From assembly GCA_006218045.1 (NCBI GenBank), contig VBWB01000016.1, positions 144,929-208,928 on the forward strand: a DNA stretch of 64,000 nt, written 5' to 3'. Under the pieces are notes generated by a model. That model was not told where the DNA came from. It saw nothing but the letters and a program-made list of their open reading frames with translations, and ran no database searches. Made by a program: the position numbers and the translations under genes. Shown here in pieces: positions 16,614 through 25,780 of the stretch (within the stretch, counting starts at the first letter, position 1; every line of letters begins with the position of its first letter). Source of the stretch: Stygiobacter sp. (GTDB lineage Bacteria; Pseudomonadota; Alphaproteobacteria; Rhodospirillales; Magnetospirillaceae).

Positions 16614-18008
16614 ATGGCACAACGCGACCTTCTGTGCTGCAATTTTTCCGACGGGATCGTCGCTGTTCCGCTGGAACAGGTGGTCGGCGTGGTCGAAGGC
16701 GGGCCGGTCACGCCCTTGCCCTATACGGCATCATCCTTTGAAGGCCTGGTCGAGGCCTTGGGCCAAGTCATGCCCCAGGTCGACCTGGGGGCGTTGCTGG
16801 GCCTGGATTCGACCGCCTCGGGTATCTTGGTGGTGGTCTCGCATCTGGGCGGATCGTTGGCCCTGCGGGTCCCCAAGGTCAGCGCCATGATTTCAGTGGA
16901 CGGCGACAAATTCGCCGCCGCCGCCCGCGACCGCAATGCCCTGTATCTGTCCGAATTCGAACAAGGTGGCCAGATCTTCTCGGTCCTGGACCTGGACATG
17001 GTGGCCAAGGCCGAGGAACTGGGAGGCGCGGTGCCCGAAGGGGCGGTGATGCTGGCCGAGGCCAGCCACCGCGCCCCCCCGGCCGCTCCCGTGGACGACA
17101 TCCAGTTGGTCTTTCTAATGCTGGAGGTGGACGGTGAACCCTATGCCATCCGCAACAGTGACATCGCTGAAATCAATCTGCCCCACCATGTGCGGCCCAT
17201 GCCGAAATCTCCCGACTGGATCGGCGGACTGATCGATTTGCGCGGGCGGCCCGTGGTGGTTCTGTCTACCGCAGCCCTGTTGGGCCGCGACGCGGCCAGC
17301 GCCACCGCCGGGGATGCCCCGCAGGTCTGCCTGATCGCCGAAATCGAACCGGGCCTGGAAGTGGCTTTGGCGGTGGACCGCGCCGTCGGGCTGGAACGGT
17401 TGTCGCCTGACGACGTCCACACCATGCCCCAGGCCATGGCCGGAGTGGAAAGCTATTTCGTGCGCGGCGCCGATGAAATCGTCGGCATCATCGATCCCGT
17501 CGCCCTGGTGACGCAAATTCTGTTCACCTTGCGCCAATGGTTGCCGCAAAACGTCGCTGCCCCGGTCGCGACCGGCGAGATGGGGGGCAATTATCGTCGG
17601 TTCCTGACGCTGAGGGTGCGCGATGAATTGTTCGGGATGGCGCTGGACCGCATCGAACGCATTCAGGCTGCGGTGGATTTGACGCCGTTGCCCGACACCA
17701 TCGCCTTTTTCGACGGCATGGCCGATGTGGGGGACACGGTGGTACCGGTGATCGATCTGAACCGGCAATTGGACCGCAGCCTGTCCAGCCTGGACGGCGA
17801 CCGTCACCCCCCCTGCATCCTGACCATGCTGGAAGGATCGTTGACCGGCATCTTGGTGGATCAGGTGCTCAGCATCCTGGACGTGCCCTCGGACAGCATC
17901 GAACCCGTGGTCAACGCGCCCAAGCTGCCGATTTCCCATATCGTTCCCCATGGCGGGCGCATGATTTCAATTCTCAGCATCGACCGGTTGTTGCCGGCGC
18001 AATCCTGA
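16614..18008 (+). CDS. Triple CheW-domain scaffold protein
   Basis: The 464-aa protein contains three successive CheW-like units, near residues 5-150, 165-300 and 320-460. The second (LVFLMLEVDGEPYAIRNSDIAEI, WIGGLIDLRGRPVVVL) and third (FLTLRVRDELFGMALDRIERI) match CheW best. Such proteins bridge receptors and CheA in arrays. The ATG at 16614 is preceded by AGGGGGCAGG, 10 bp after the cyclase stop. It is the last gene of the cluster. Confidence 0.87.
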   Translation: MAQRDLLCCNFSDGIVAVPLEQVVGVVEGGPVTPLPYTASSFEGLVEALGQVMPQVDLGALLGLDSTASGILVVVSHLGGSLALRVPKVSAMISVDGDKFAAAARDRNALYLSEFEQGGQIFSVLDLDMVAKAEELGGAVPEGAVMLAEASHRAPPAAPVDDIQLVFLMLEVDGEPYAIRNSDIAEINLPHHVRPMPKSPDWIGGLIDLRGRPVVVLSTAALLGRDAASATAGDAPQVCLIAEIEPGLEVALAVDRAVGLERLSPDDVHTMPQAMAGVESYFVRGADEIVGIIDPVALVTQILFTLRQWLPQNVAAPVATGEMGGNYRRFLTLRVRDELFGMALDRIERIQAAVDLTPLPDTIAFFDGMADVGDTVVPVIDLNRQLDRSLSSLDGDRHPPCILTMLEGSLTGILVDQVLSILDVPSDSIEPVVNAPKLPISHIVPHGGRMISILSIDRLLPAQS

Positions 18009-18082
18009 TCCGGACGCAGATCAAGAGGTCACGCCCAAAGCAATGTCGAGAATAGTGGGTTGACGCCACCGGACAAAAATAT

Positions 18083-18235
18083 CCGGTGACGCGATAGTGT
18101 CATACCAAACAACACCTAACCTGACCTGTTCCCCGGCTTGATCCCGTTCAGAGGTTGGGTATCCTGGATTCGGTATGAAACTATTTCGTCCGGTATGAGA
18201 CTATTTCGTCGAGTATGAAACTATTTCGTCACCGG
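18083..18235. repeat. MITE-like cluster of GACGNAATAGTTTCATAC motifs
   Basis: The left end starts CCGGTGACG with a TCATACC core. The right end carries three inverted copies at 20-bp spacing (18173-18190, 18193-18210, 18213-18230) ending GTCACCGG. About 150 bp is thus bounded by inverted ends with multiple internal repeats, as in some insertion-sequence termini. No transposase is encoded. The same core flanks the NACHT gene. The remaining bases 18009-18082 show nothing further. Confidence 0.65.
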
Positions 18236-18237
18236 AC

Positions 18238-18260
18238 ACATCCGCTTCACCCCGAAATAG
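18238..18260 (+). pseudogene. Orphan copy of the NACHT gene's last 23 bp
   Basis: These bases are identical to 6923-6945, the last codons (IRFTPK) and stop of the NACHT gene. They abut the repeat cluster and stop 3 bp short of the glmS stop codon. It looks like the relic of a second, related gene. Confidence 0.6.
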
Positions 18261-18263
18261 CGC

Positions 18264-20087
18264 CTATTCCACCGTCACGGATTTGGCCAGATTGCGCGGC
18301 TGATCCACGTCGGTGCCGCGCGCCAGGGCGACGTGATAGGCCAGCACCTGTACCGGCACCGCGTACAGGATGGGGGCGACGAAGGGATCGACCGGCGGCA
18401 TCTGGAACGAGGCCATGGGCTTGACCGCCAGTTTGCTCAGGCCTTCGGAATCGGAGATGAAGATCACGCGGGCGCCGCGCGCGATCACTTCCTGCACATT
18501 CGACGCCGTCTTGTCGTACAGATCGTCCGACGGACACAGCACCACCACCGGCACGTGGTCGTCGATCAGGGCGATGGGGCCGTGTTTCAATTCGCCCGCC
18601 GCATAGCCCTCGGCGTGGATATAGCTGACTTCCTTCAGCTTCAACGCCCCTTCCAGGGCGATGGGGTAGCACGGGCCACGGCCCAGATACAGCACGTCGC
18701 GGGCCTGGGCCACGTCTTCGGCGATCTGGCGGATCTTGTCCTCGCCGCGCAGCATCTCGGCGATGCGCGCCGGTACTTCGGCCAGGGCCTGCGACAGCCG
18801 CGCTTCCTCCGCCGCGTCAAGGCGGTTGTTGGCCCGGGCCATGCCCATGGCCAGGCAGGCCAGCACCACCAATTGGGTGGTGAAGGCCTTGGTCGAGGCG
18901 ACGCCGATTTCCGGCCCGGCCTGGGTCAACAGCGCGGTGGTCGCCTCGCGCGCTATGGTGCTTTCCGCCACGTTGACCAGGGCCACGGTGTGCAGACCGG
19001 CGTCACGGCAATAGCGCAAAGCCGCCAGGGTGTCGGCGGTTTCCCCCGATTGCGAGATGAACACCGCCATGTCGCCGGGCACCAGCACCGGCTGGCGGTA
19101 ACGGAATTCCGAGGCGATTTCCACTTCCACCGGCACCCGCGCCAGTTTCTCGATCCAGTACTTGGCGACCGAGCCAGCGTAATACGAGGTGCCGCAGGCG
19201 ACGATGGTCACCCGCTTGACCGTGGCCAGATCAAACGGCAGATCGGGCAAGGTGATGGTGCGGCTGGCCGGGTTGAGCATGGTGTTCAGGGTGTCGCCGA
19301 TCACCTGCGGCTGCTCGTAGATTTCCTTGATCATGAAATGGCGGTGCTGGCCCTTGCCGATCAGGGCGCCGGACAATTGGGTCAACCGCACCTCGCGCTT
19401 GACGATCCTGTCATCACGGTCGCGGATGACCACGCTGGAGGGCGTCAGCACCGCCCAATCGCCCTCGGCCAGATAGCTGATCTTCTGGGTCAGGGGCGCC
19501 AAGGCCAGGGCGTCGGAGCCCAGGAACATCTCGCCGTCGCCATAGCCGATGGCCAGCGGGCTGCCTTCACGCGCGGCGATCAACAGATCGGGGTGATCGG
19601 CGAAAATGATACCGAGGGCGAAGGCGCCGTGCAGGCGCTTCAGCGCGGCGGCGGTGGCCTCCTCGGGCGATTTGCCTTGGCCCAGGTAGAAGTCGATCAG
19701 TTGCGCCACCGCCTCGGTGTCGGTGTCGCTCTCGAACACATGGCCGCAGGCGGTCAGCTCGGCCTTGAGCTCGGCGTAATTCTCGATGATGCCGTTATGC
19801 ACCACCGCCACCCGCGCGGTGGCATGCGGATGGGCGTTGCGTTCGGTCGGCACGCCGTGGGTGGCCCAGCGGGTATGGCCGATGCCGATGATGCCGCCCA
19901 AGGGCTGGGTGACCAGCAGGCGCTCCAGGTTGATCAGCTTGCCCTCGGCCCGGCGACGCTCGATCCGGCCCGCGACCAAGGTGGCGATGCCGGCGGAATC
20001 ATAGCCGCGATATTCCAGCCGCTTCAGCCCTTCCACCAGATGCGGGGCGACCAGATCCTTACCGATGATGCCGACGATGCCGCACAT
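18264..20087 (-). CDS. glmS: Glutamine-fructose-6-phosphate aminotransferase (isomerising)
   Basis: The protein starts MCGIVGIIG, with the N-terminal cysteine nucleophile exposed after Met removal. The glutaminase half is followed by two SIS sugar-isomerase domains (CGTSYYAG, SQSGETADT) and the C-terminal PRNLAKSVTVE tail. Its 607 aa is standard. It makes glucosamine-6-phosphate for cell-wall and LPS synthesis and sits 3 bp after glmU, the enzyme that finishes UDP-GlcNAc. Confidence 0.97.
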   Translation of the reverse strand: MCGIVGIIGKDLVAPHLVEGLKRLEYRGYDSAGIATLVAGRIERRRAEGKLINLERLLVTQPLGGIIGIGHTRWATHGVPTERNAHPHATARVAVVHNGIIENYAELKAELTACGHVFESDTDTEAVAQLIDFYLGQGKSPEEATAAALKRLHGAFALGIIFADHPDLLIAAREGSPLAIGYGDGEMFLGSDALALAPLTQKISYLAEGDWAVLTPSSVVIRDRDDRIVKREVRLTQLSGALIGKGQHRHFMIKEIYEQPQVIGDTLNTMLNPASRTITLPDLPFDLATVKRVTIVACGTSYYAGSVAKYWIEKLARVPVEVEIASEFRYRQPVLVPGDMAVFISQSGETADTLAALRYCRDAGLHTVALVNVAESTIAREATTALLTQAGPEIGVASTKAFTTQLVVLACLAMGMARANNRLDAAEEARLSQALAEVPARIAEMLRGEDKIRQIAEDVAQARDVLYLGRGPCYPIALEGALKLKEVSYIHAEGYAAGELKHGPIALIDDHVPVVVLCPSDDLYDKTASNVQEVIARGARVIFISDSEGLSKLAVKPMASFQMPPVDPFVAPILYAVPVQVLAYHVALARGTDVDQPRNLAKSVTVE

Positions 20088-20090
20088 GGA

Positions 20091-21518
20091 TCACTTCCCC
20101 TGCTTCTTGGCCTTTTCCGCCGCCTTGGCGGCGCGGAAGCGGTCGGCCCAGCCGGCCACCTCCATCTGGGCGCCACGGCCCACGGCCAGGGCGCCATCGG
20201 ATACGTCCTTGGTGATCACCGATCCGGCGCCGATCATGGCACGGGCACCGACCTTGACCGGGGCGACCAGCGACGAATTGGAACCGATGAAGGCGTCATC
20301 GCCGATTTCGGTTTGCGACTTGGTGAAACCGTCGTAATTGCAGGTGATGGTCCCCGCCCCCACATTGGCCCCCGCCCCCACATGGGCGTCACCGATATAG
20401 GACAGGTGGTTGACCTTGGCGCCGGCCTCGATCGCCGATTTCTTCACCTCGACGAAATTGCCGATATGGGCGCCCGTGCCGATCTCGGCGCCGGGGCGCA
20501 GGCGGGCATAGGGGCCGACATCGGCGCCGTCGGCGATGGTGCAGCCCTCGAAATGACAGAAGCCCTTGATCACCACATGGTCGCCGATGGTGACACCGGG
20601 GCCGAACACCACATGCGGCCATACCGTCACATCGCGGCCCAGACGGGTATCCCAGGAAAACCACACGCTGGCCGGATCGACCAAGGTGGCGCCGTTATCC
20701 ATGGCGGCGCGGCGCAATTCCGCCTGAATGATGGCCTCGGCCCCGGCCAGTTCGACGCGCGAATTGACGCCCAGCAATTCCTGTTCGTCGCCGAGGACGA
20801 AGGAACAATTGGCGCCATCGCCACGGGCCAGACCGACCACGTCGGTCAGATAATATTCGCCCTTGGCATTGTCGTTGCCGACACGGTCCAACAGCCCCCA
20901 CAGACAGGCGCCGTCAAAGGCCATGACGCCGGAATTGCACAAGGGGATTTCGCGCTGGTCGTGATTGGCGTCCTTGAACTCGACAATGGCCTTCAGCCCT
21001 TCGGCCCCGACCACCAAACGACCGTAATGACCGGAATCGACGGGCTTGAAACCCAGCACCACCACCGCCGGGCTTTTGTCGGCATTGCGGCGCTCGGCCA
21101 GCATGCGCTGCAAGGTGGCCTTGGTGATCAGCGGTGTGTCGCCGTACAACACCAGCACGTCGCCCTGGAAGTCCTTGAGCAGGTCGCGCGCCTGCATGAC
21201 CGCGTGGCCGGTGCCCAAACGCTCGGTCTGCACCACGGTTCGGGCCGGGGCCACCTCTTGCGCCACCACGTCCATACCGGGACCGACCACCACCACCACC
21301 TTGTCCGGGCTCAGGCCCGACACGGTCTCCATCAGGTGCTGGATCATCGGTCGTCCGGCCAGGGGATGCATGACCTTGGGCAGGTCGGATTTCATGCGCG
21401 TGCCCATGCCGGCGGCAAGGACGATGACGGCCAATTGGGGAGCGGCGAGTTCGGATGTGCCCTGGTCCAAAGCGATCAATACCCAAGCGGTTGCGGTGAT
21501 CGGCGGAAAGTGCCACAA
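20091..21518 (-). CDS. glmU: Bifunctional GlmU: GlcN-1-P acetyltransferase / GlcNAc-1-P uridyltransferase
   Basis: The N-terminal uridyltransferase carries VIVLAAGMGTRMKS and the C-terminal half is a left-handed beta helix with hexapeptide repeats (VNHLSYIGDAHVG, GTITCNYDG). It converts GlcN-1-P to UDP-GlcNAc. The only ATG (21518) adds about 27 residues before the usual start of the fold; an internal TTG may be the real start. It is divergent from gph with 43 bp between them, so the two promoters must overlap. Confidence 0.95.
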   Translation of the reverse strand: MWHFPPITATAWVLIALDQGTSELAAPQLAVIVLAAGMGTRMKSDLPKVMHPLAGRPMIQHLMETVSGLSPDKVVVVVGPGMDVVAQEVAPARTVVQTERLGTGHAVMQARDLLKDFQGDVLVLYGDTPLITKATLQRMLAERRNADKSPAVVVLGFKPVDSGHYGRLVVGAEGLKAIVEFKDANHDQREIPLCNSGVMAFDGACLWGLLDRVGNDNAKGEYYLTDVVGLARGDGANCSFVLGDEQELLGVNSRVELAGAEAIIQAELRRAAMDNGATLVDPASVWFSWDTRLGRDVTVWPHVVFGPGVTIGDHVVIKGFCHFEGCTIADGADVGPYARLRPGAEIGTGAHIGNFVEVKKSAIEAGAKVNHLSYIGDAHVGAGANVGAGTITCNYDGFTKSQTEIGDDAFIGSNSSLVAPVKVGARAMIGAGSVITKDVSDGALAVGRGAQMEVAGWADRFRAAKAAEKAKKQGK

Positions 21519-21561
21519 AGGAACGATACGAGCCAGTCAATCTTTATTGCGGAAGGTTTCA

Positions 21562-22224
21562 ATGAACCGGGTCAGACGGGCGGCGATTTTCGATTTGGAC
21601 GGCACCCTTATCCACTCGCTGCCCGATTTAACGGTGGCCGTGAACAAGACTCTCGCCGATTGGGAGCGTGCCCCCTTGCCCGACAGCGAGGTCGGCCCCA
21701 TGGTCGGCGATGGCGCCGGTACCTTGGTAACGCGGGCCTTCAACGCCCGCGGCGGCCTGCCCGGCCCCGATGTCGCCCCCTATCTGCAACGCTTCCTCGA
21801 TCATTACGAGCCCCATGCCACCGACCTGACCCGGCCCTGGCCCGGCGTCATCGAAACCTTGGAATATCTGCGGGCCAAGGGGCTGATCCTGGCGGTGTGC
21901 ACCAACAAGCCGACCAAGGCCACCCACGATATCCTGAGCACCCTGGGTCTCGATCATTTCTTCGCCGTGGTGGTCGGCGGCGACGACGCCCCGGCGCTGA
22001 AACCCAACCCGGCTCATATCAATGCCGTCCTCGACCGTCTGGGCATGAATCACGAAGACGCGGTGATGGTGGGCGATTCCATCAACGACGTATTGGCCGC
22101 CAAGGGCGCCAAGGTGCCGGTGGTGGTGTTGAGCTTCGGCTATTCCCGCGTGCCGCCGCATGAATTGGGCGCCGATCTGGTGGTTGACGACTTCACCATG
22201 CTGAAGCGGGTCATCGCCGGTTGA
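21562..22224 (+). CDS. gph: Phosphoglycolate phosphatase (HAD family)
   Basis: HAD motifs are present: FDLDGTL near residue 11, CTNKPT (motif II region), and KPNP..GDSINDVLAAK (motifs III/IV). The 220-aa length with an inserted cap after motif I fits Gph, which removes phosphate from 2-phosphoglycolate formed in DNA repair or oxygenation. The ATG at 21562 follows GGAAGG. The stop lies in the first unit of a 26-bp tandem repeat. Confidence 0.88.
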   Translation: MNRVRRAAIFDLDGTLIHSLPDLTVAVNKTLADWERAPLPDSEVGPMVGDGAGTLVTRAFNARGGLPGPDVAPYLQRFLDHYEPHATDLTRPWPGVIETLEYLRAKGLILAVCTNKPTKATHDILSTLGLDHFFAVVVGGDDAPALKPNPAHINAVLDRLGMNHEDAVMVGDSINDVLAAKGAKVPVVVLSFGYSRVPPHELGADLVVDDFTMLKRVIAG

Positions 22225-22328
22225 ACCGGCAAAAGGTTAGCGCCGGTTGAACCGGCAAAAGGTTAGCGCCGGCTGAACCGGCAAAAGGTTAGCGCCGGCT
22301 GAGCCGGCAAAAGGTTAGCGCCGGCTGA
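22216..22328. repeat. 26-bp tandem repeat at the gph/znuB convergent ends
   Basis: Units start at 22216, 22242, 22268 and 22294, with a partial fifth at 22320. Each holds a near-palindrome GCCGGTTGAACCGGC followed by AAAAGGTTAGC. The first unit contains the gph stop; the znuB stop lies at the last junction. The unit seems to be a duplicated shared gene end, able to form hairpins in both directions. Confidence 0.85.
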
Positions 22329-23895
22329 CGCGCACCAGCCCGAACAGCACCACCGCCGCCAGTACCACGGAGGGGCCCGACGGCGTGTCGAAACGCCAGC
22401 TTCCGCCCAGGCCGCAAACCACCGCCACCATGCCCAGGGCCGAGGCCCACAGCGCCATCTGTTCCGGCGTGCGGGCCAAAGCGCGGGCGGCGGCGGCGGG
22501 AATGATCAACAACGCGGTGACCAGCAGCACGCCGACCACCTTCATGGCGCCGGCCACCACCAGGGCGATCAGCAGCATCAGCCCCAGGCGGGCACGGATG
22601 ACGTTGTGGCCCTCGGCGGCGGCCAGATCCTCGTCGATGGTGGTGGCCAGCAAAGACGGCCACAGCCGCCACAGGGCCAGCAGGGCGACGACGGCGCCGC
22701 CCCAGATCACCGCCACGTCGATCCAGCCCACCGCCAGGATATCGCCCAACAGCCAGCCCACCAGATTGACGCGCACATCATCCAGCAGCGACAGCGCCAC
22801 CAGACCGGCGGCCAAGGCCCCGTGCGAGACGATGCCCAGCACGGTGTCGGATGCCAGCTTCTTTTGCCCCTCACTCACCCCCAGCACCACCGCCAGGACC
22901 ACGGCCAGCAAGGTGATGCCCAAGGACGGCGACAGGCCGGCGACCATGCCCAGCACCACGCCGAGCAAGGCGGAATGGGCCAGGGTATCGCCGAAATAGG
23001 CCATGCGCCGCCAGACGACGAAACAGCCGAACGGCCCGGCCACCAGGGCCAAACCCAAGCCAGCGGCCAGGGCACGCAGCAAAAACTCATCCATGGCGGC
23101 AATCCGGTCCGTGGATGTGCTCGACCGTGCCGTCGGGGAGATGTTCGACAGTCCCGTCGGGGAGATGTTCGACAGTCCCGTCGGGGAGGGACGGTGGGCA
23201 TGGTCATGCACATGGGTATAAACCGCCAGCGAGGCGGCGACGCGCGGCCCGAACAGGGCCAGATATTCCGGGTGGCGGGCGACGTTTTCCGGGTGGCCGG
23301 CACAGCAGACATGACGGTTCAGGCACACCACCTCGTCGGTGGCGGCCATGACCACGTGCAGGTCATGGCTGACCATCAGCACGCCGCGCCCCTCGTCGCG
23401 AGCCAGACCGGCGATCAGGTCATAGATTTCCGCCTGACCGGCCATGTCGACGCCGCCCACCGGTTCATCCAACACCAACAGATCGGGTTGGCGCAACAAG
23501 GCCCGGGCCAGCATCACCCGTTGCAGTTCTCCCCCCGACAGCTCGCGCACCTGTCGCCCCATCACATGGCCGGCGGCCACCCGGTCGAGCGCCGCCACCA
23601 CATCGCCCTTGGGCGCCGCCATATGCAGGAAACGGCGGACCGACAGCGGCAGGGCGGCCGGAATATGCAAGCGCTGCGGTACATAACCGGCCACCAATCC
23701 GGGGCGGCGGGTGACGACGCCCGTTTGCGGCACCAGCAACCCCAATGCCACCTTGACCAGAGTGGATTTGCCGGCGCCATTGGGACCGATGACGGTGACG
23801 ATCCTGCCCGGTTCCACCGTCAGCGAGATCCCCGACAAGGCCAGATGGCCGTCATGGCTGACGCTGACATCGTCCAGGCGGACCAGCGCGTTCAT
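22315..23895 (-). CDS. znuC-znuB: Zinc ABC transporter, ZnuC ATPase fused in frame to ZnuB permease
   Basis: Residues 1-240 are Znu[10 protein letters not shown] (Walker A), [15 protein letters not shown] and LVLDEP. Residues from 268 ([12 protein letters not shown] at 23094) are a complete ZnuB with about eight membrane helices. No stop separates them. The linker is a 24-bp repeat read as SPTGLSNI. In the -1 frame the same DNA reads LPDGTVEH repeats, then IHGPDCRHG and a TGA overlapping the znuB ATG, exactly what a normal His-rich ZnuC tail would look like. So a one-base loss in a C-run probably created the fusion. It imports zinc with ZnuA and lies after zur. Confidence 0.88.
   Translation of the reverse strand: MNALVRLDDVSVSHDGHLALSGISLTVEPGRIVTVIGPNGAGKSTLVKVALGLLVPQTGVVTRRPGLVAGYVPQRLHIPAALPLSVRRFLHMAAPKGDVVAALDRVAAGHVMGRQVRELSGGELQRVMLARALLRQPDLLVLDEPVGGVDMAGQAEIYDLIAGLARDEGRGVLMVSHDLHVVMAATDEVVCLNRHVCCAGHPENVARHPEYLALFGPRVAASLAVYTHVHDHAHRPSPTGLSNISPTGLSNISPTARSSTSTDRIAAMDEFLLRALAAGLGLALVAGPFGCFVVWRRMAYFGDTLAHSALLGVVLGMVAGLSPSLGITLLAVVLAVVLGVSEGQKKLASDTVLGIVSHGALAAGLVALSLLDDVRVNLVGWLLGDILAVGWIDVAVIWGGAVVALLALWRLWPSLLATTIDEDLAAAEGHNVIRARLGLMLLIALVVAGAMKVVGVLLVTALLIIPAAAARALARTPEQMALWASALGMVAVVCGLGGSWRFDTPSGPSVVLAAVVLFGLVRVSRR
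23130..23188. repeat. 24-bp tandem repeat in the ZnuC-ZnuB linker
   Basis: Two full units (23130-23153, 23154-23177) and a partial third share CCGTCGGGGAGATGTTCGAC. A degenerate unit precedes them. Copy number changes by whole units keep the frame. Confidence 0.8.
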
Positions 23896-24356
23896 GGACT
23901 TTCCCCCCGGCAGGCGGGACACAGTCCCTCGGCCTCGACGGTCAGGGTGGCGAGCTCGAAGCCATGGCGCCGCGCCGCATCGCGTACCGCCGCCTCGATC
24001 ACAGCATCGTTCAGTTCGGCGGCGCTGCCGCATTGGCGGCACAGCAAAAACTGACCGGCCTGATCGTGGCCGGGATGGGCGCAACCCACATAGGCATTGA
24101 GCTTTTCGATACGGTGGATGAGCCCATGGGCCAGCAGAAAATCCAACGCCCGATAAACCGTGGGCGGCGCCGCCTTGCCCAAGGCCTGCAACAGGGCATA
24201 GGCGCCGATGGGGGCATGGCTGCGCCACACCAATTCCAGCACCCGGCGGCGGATATCGGTCAGGCGGGCGCCGCGGCGGCGGCACTCCTCCTCGGCGGCG
24301 CCCAAGGCCTGGGTGATGCAATTGTGGTGATCGTGCTGCGGCGACGGAAAGTTCAT
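23892..24356 (-). CDS. zur: Zinc uptake regulator Zur (Fur family)
   Basis: The 154-aa Fur-type protein has a winged-helix domain ([31 protein letters not shown]) and a C-terminal metal domain with two CxxC pairs (CRQC and CPAC), the structural zinc site. Its 3' end overlaps the znuC start by 4 bp, and the promoter carries a Zur box. It would repress znuCB and znuA when zinc is plentiful. The CAHPGHD and CPAC patterns fit Zur better than Fur. Confidence 0.92.
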   Translation of the reverse strand: MNFPSPQHDHHNCITQALGAAEEECRRRGARLTDIRRRVLELVWRSHAPIGAYALLQALGKAAPPTVYRALDFLLAHGLIHRIEKLNAYVGCAHPGHDQAGQFLLCRQCGSAAELNDAVIEAAVRDAARRHGFELATLTVEAEGLCPACRGESP

Positions 24357-24374
24357 GGGGCTTGCCAGGGCTGA

Positions 24375-24391
24375 ATGTTATATTATAACGT
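24375..24391. promoter_or_regulatory. Zur box
   Basis: GTTATA-T-TATAAC (24377-24389) is a perfect palindrome inside ATGTTATATTATAACGT and matches the known proteobacterial Zur operator core. It lies between the divergent zur-znuCB and znuA operons and can control both. Confidence 0.85.
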
Positions 24392-24426
24392 CCGGTTCGT
24401 AATTCATCATTGCACGGAGCAATCCC

Positions 24427-25359
24427 ATGTGGAAGTCCCTGGCGCTATGCGTGCCGCTGCTGGCCCTGTCTGCGGCCCCGGTCCTGGCCGAGGTGCCCAA
24501 GGTGGTGGCGTCGATTCAGCCGCTGCATTCCTTGGCCGCCATGGTCATGGACGGCATCGGCCAGCCGACCCTGCTGGTCAGCGGTAATGCGTCGGAACAT
24601 GGTTATACGCTGAAGCCGTCGGACATGCGGGTGCTGGAACAGGCCGAGATCGCGGTGATCGTCGATACCGGCTATGAAACCTTTCTGGCCAAGCCGCTGA
24701 AGGCCCGGGGCAAGAAGATCGACGTGGTGGCCATGGCCGACCTGCCCGGCATGACGGTGCTGGAACCGCGCGAAGGCGGATTGTGGGACGGCCACCACGA
24801 AAAGCACGACCACGGCAGCCATGGTCACGACCACCATGACCAATTGGACGGCCATGTGTGGTTGAACACCGCCAATGCCCAAATCCTGGTGGCGGCGCTG
24901 ACCGAAATACTGGCGGAAAAGGATCCGGCCAACGCCGTCCGCTATCGCCGCAACGCCGACGCCGCCAAGACCCGGCTGGCCGCCCTGGACGCCCGGTTGC
25001 GCGACACTCTGGCCCAGATCAAGGACCGACCCTATGTGGTGTTCCACGACGCCTATCAATATTTCGAGGCGCGTTACGGCCTGTCGCCCGCCGGCTCCAT
25101 CACCGTCGACCCCGACCGTCCGCCGCCGCCCAAGCGTCTGGCGGCGCTGAAGGACAAGCTGGTGCAGGCCAAGGCGGCCTGTGTGTTCCGCGAGCCGCAA
25201 TTCCCCGCCCCCATCGTCGAAACCCTGGCCAAATCGGCGGGCGCCAAGGTCGCCCTGCTCGATCCGCAAGGTGCCGCCCTGCCCCCCGGTCCCGATCTCT
25301 ACCCGGCGCTGTTGACCAATCTGGCCGATTCCTTGACCAAGTGCCTGTCGGCACCTTAA
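24427..25359 (+). CDS. znuA: Periplasmic zinc-binding protein ZnuA
   Basis: A clean signal peptide (cleavage after PVLA) precedes a cluster A-I type fold. A His/Asp-rich loop near residues 122-140 ([16 protein letters not shown]) marks high-affinity zinc binding proteins, and the H..HVWLN and [10 protein letters not shown] ligands are present. It delivers zinc to ZnuCB and is divergent from zur across the Zur box. Its 310-aa length is normal. Confidence 0.95.
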   Translation: MWKSLALCVPLLALSAAPVLAEVPKVVASIQPLHSLAAMVMDGIGQPTLLVSGNASEHGYTLKPSDMRVLEQAEIAVIVDTGYETFLAKPLKARGKKIDVVAMADLPGMTVLEPREGGLWDGHHEKHDHGSHGHDHHDQLDGHVWLNTANAQILVAALTEILAEKDPANAVRYRRNADAAKTRLAALDARLRDTLAQIKDRPYVVFHDAYQYFEARYGLSPAGSITVDPDRPPPPKRLAALKDKLVQAKAACVFREPQFPAPIVETLAKSAGAKVALLDPQGAALPPGPDLYPALLTNLADSLTKCLSAP

Positions 25360-25390
25360 TACCAGGGGACGGTATTCCCCGGAGACGATC

Positions 25391-25780
25391 ATGCCCAAGT
25401 TCGACGCTGCCCTGGCCGCCATCAAGTTCAACGAAGACGGCTTGGTTGCGGCCATCGCCCAGCAGCACGACAGCGGCGAAGTGCTGATGATGGCGTGGAT
25501 GAACGCCGATGCGGTGCGCGAGACCCTGGAAACCGGGCGCGTCTGCTATTGGTCGCGCTCGCGCCAGGGATTGTGGCGCAAGGGCGAGACCTCGGGCCAG
25601 CAGCAGCGCTTGAAGGAATTGCTGATCGATTGCGACGGCGACACCTTGCTGGTCAAGGTCGATCAGGACGGCGTCGCCTGCCACACCGGGCGGCGCACCT
25701 GCTTTTATACCGCCGCCCGCGGTGACGATCTGGTGGAAGTGGAACCGGTCAGGATCGACCCCAAGGAACTCTACAAATAA
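25391..25780 (+). CDS. hisI: Phosphoribosyl-AMP cyclohydrolase
   Basis: The 129-aa protein shows EVLMMAWMN, YWSRSR and the metal-binding ACHTGRRTCFY motif, the complete HisI pattern. It opens the adenine ring in histidine synthesis. It is not near other his genes but 31 bp after znuA and touching a CobW GTPase gene. Zur-linked hisI paralogues are known, so this may be a low-zinc copy, although the zinc cysteines are still present. Confidence 0.93.
   Translation: MPKFDAALAAIKFNEDGLVAAIAQQHDSGEVLMMAWMNADAVRETLETGRVCYWSRSRQGLWRKGETSGQQQRLKELLIDCDGDTLLVKVDQDGVACHTGRRTCFYTAARGDDLVEVEPVRIDPKELYK

Noticed and set aside
18333..22163. A 1276-codon plus-strand frame opposite glmS and glmU
   Set aside because: It has no family motifs and runs across two well-defined genes and into another frame of gph.
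22216..22328. Possible CRISPR-like repeat array
   Set aside because: The 26-bp units are directly adjacent with no spacers, and no cas gene is present.
22315..24321. A 668-codon frame starting inside zur and continuing through znuC-znuB
   Set aside because: The part before 23895 is out of frame with zur and arginine-rich nonsense; ZnuC starts at the ATG at 23895.
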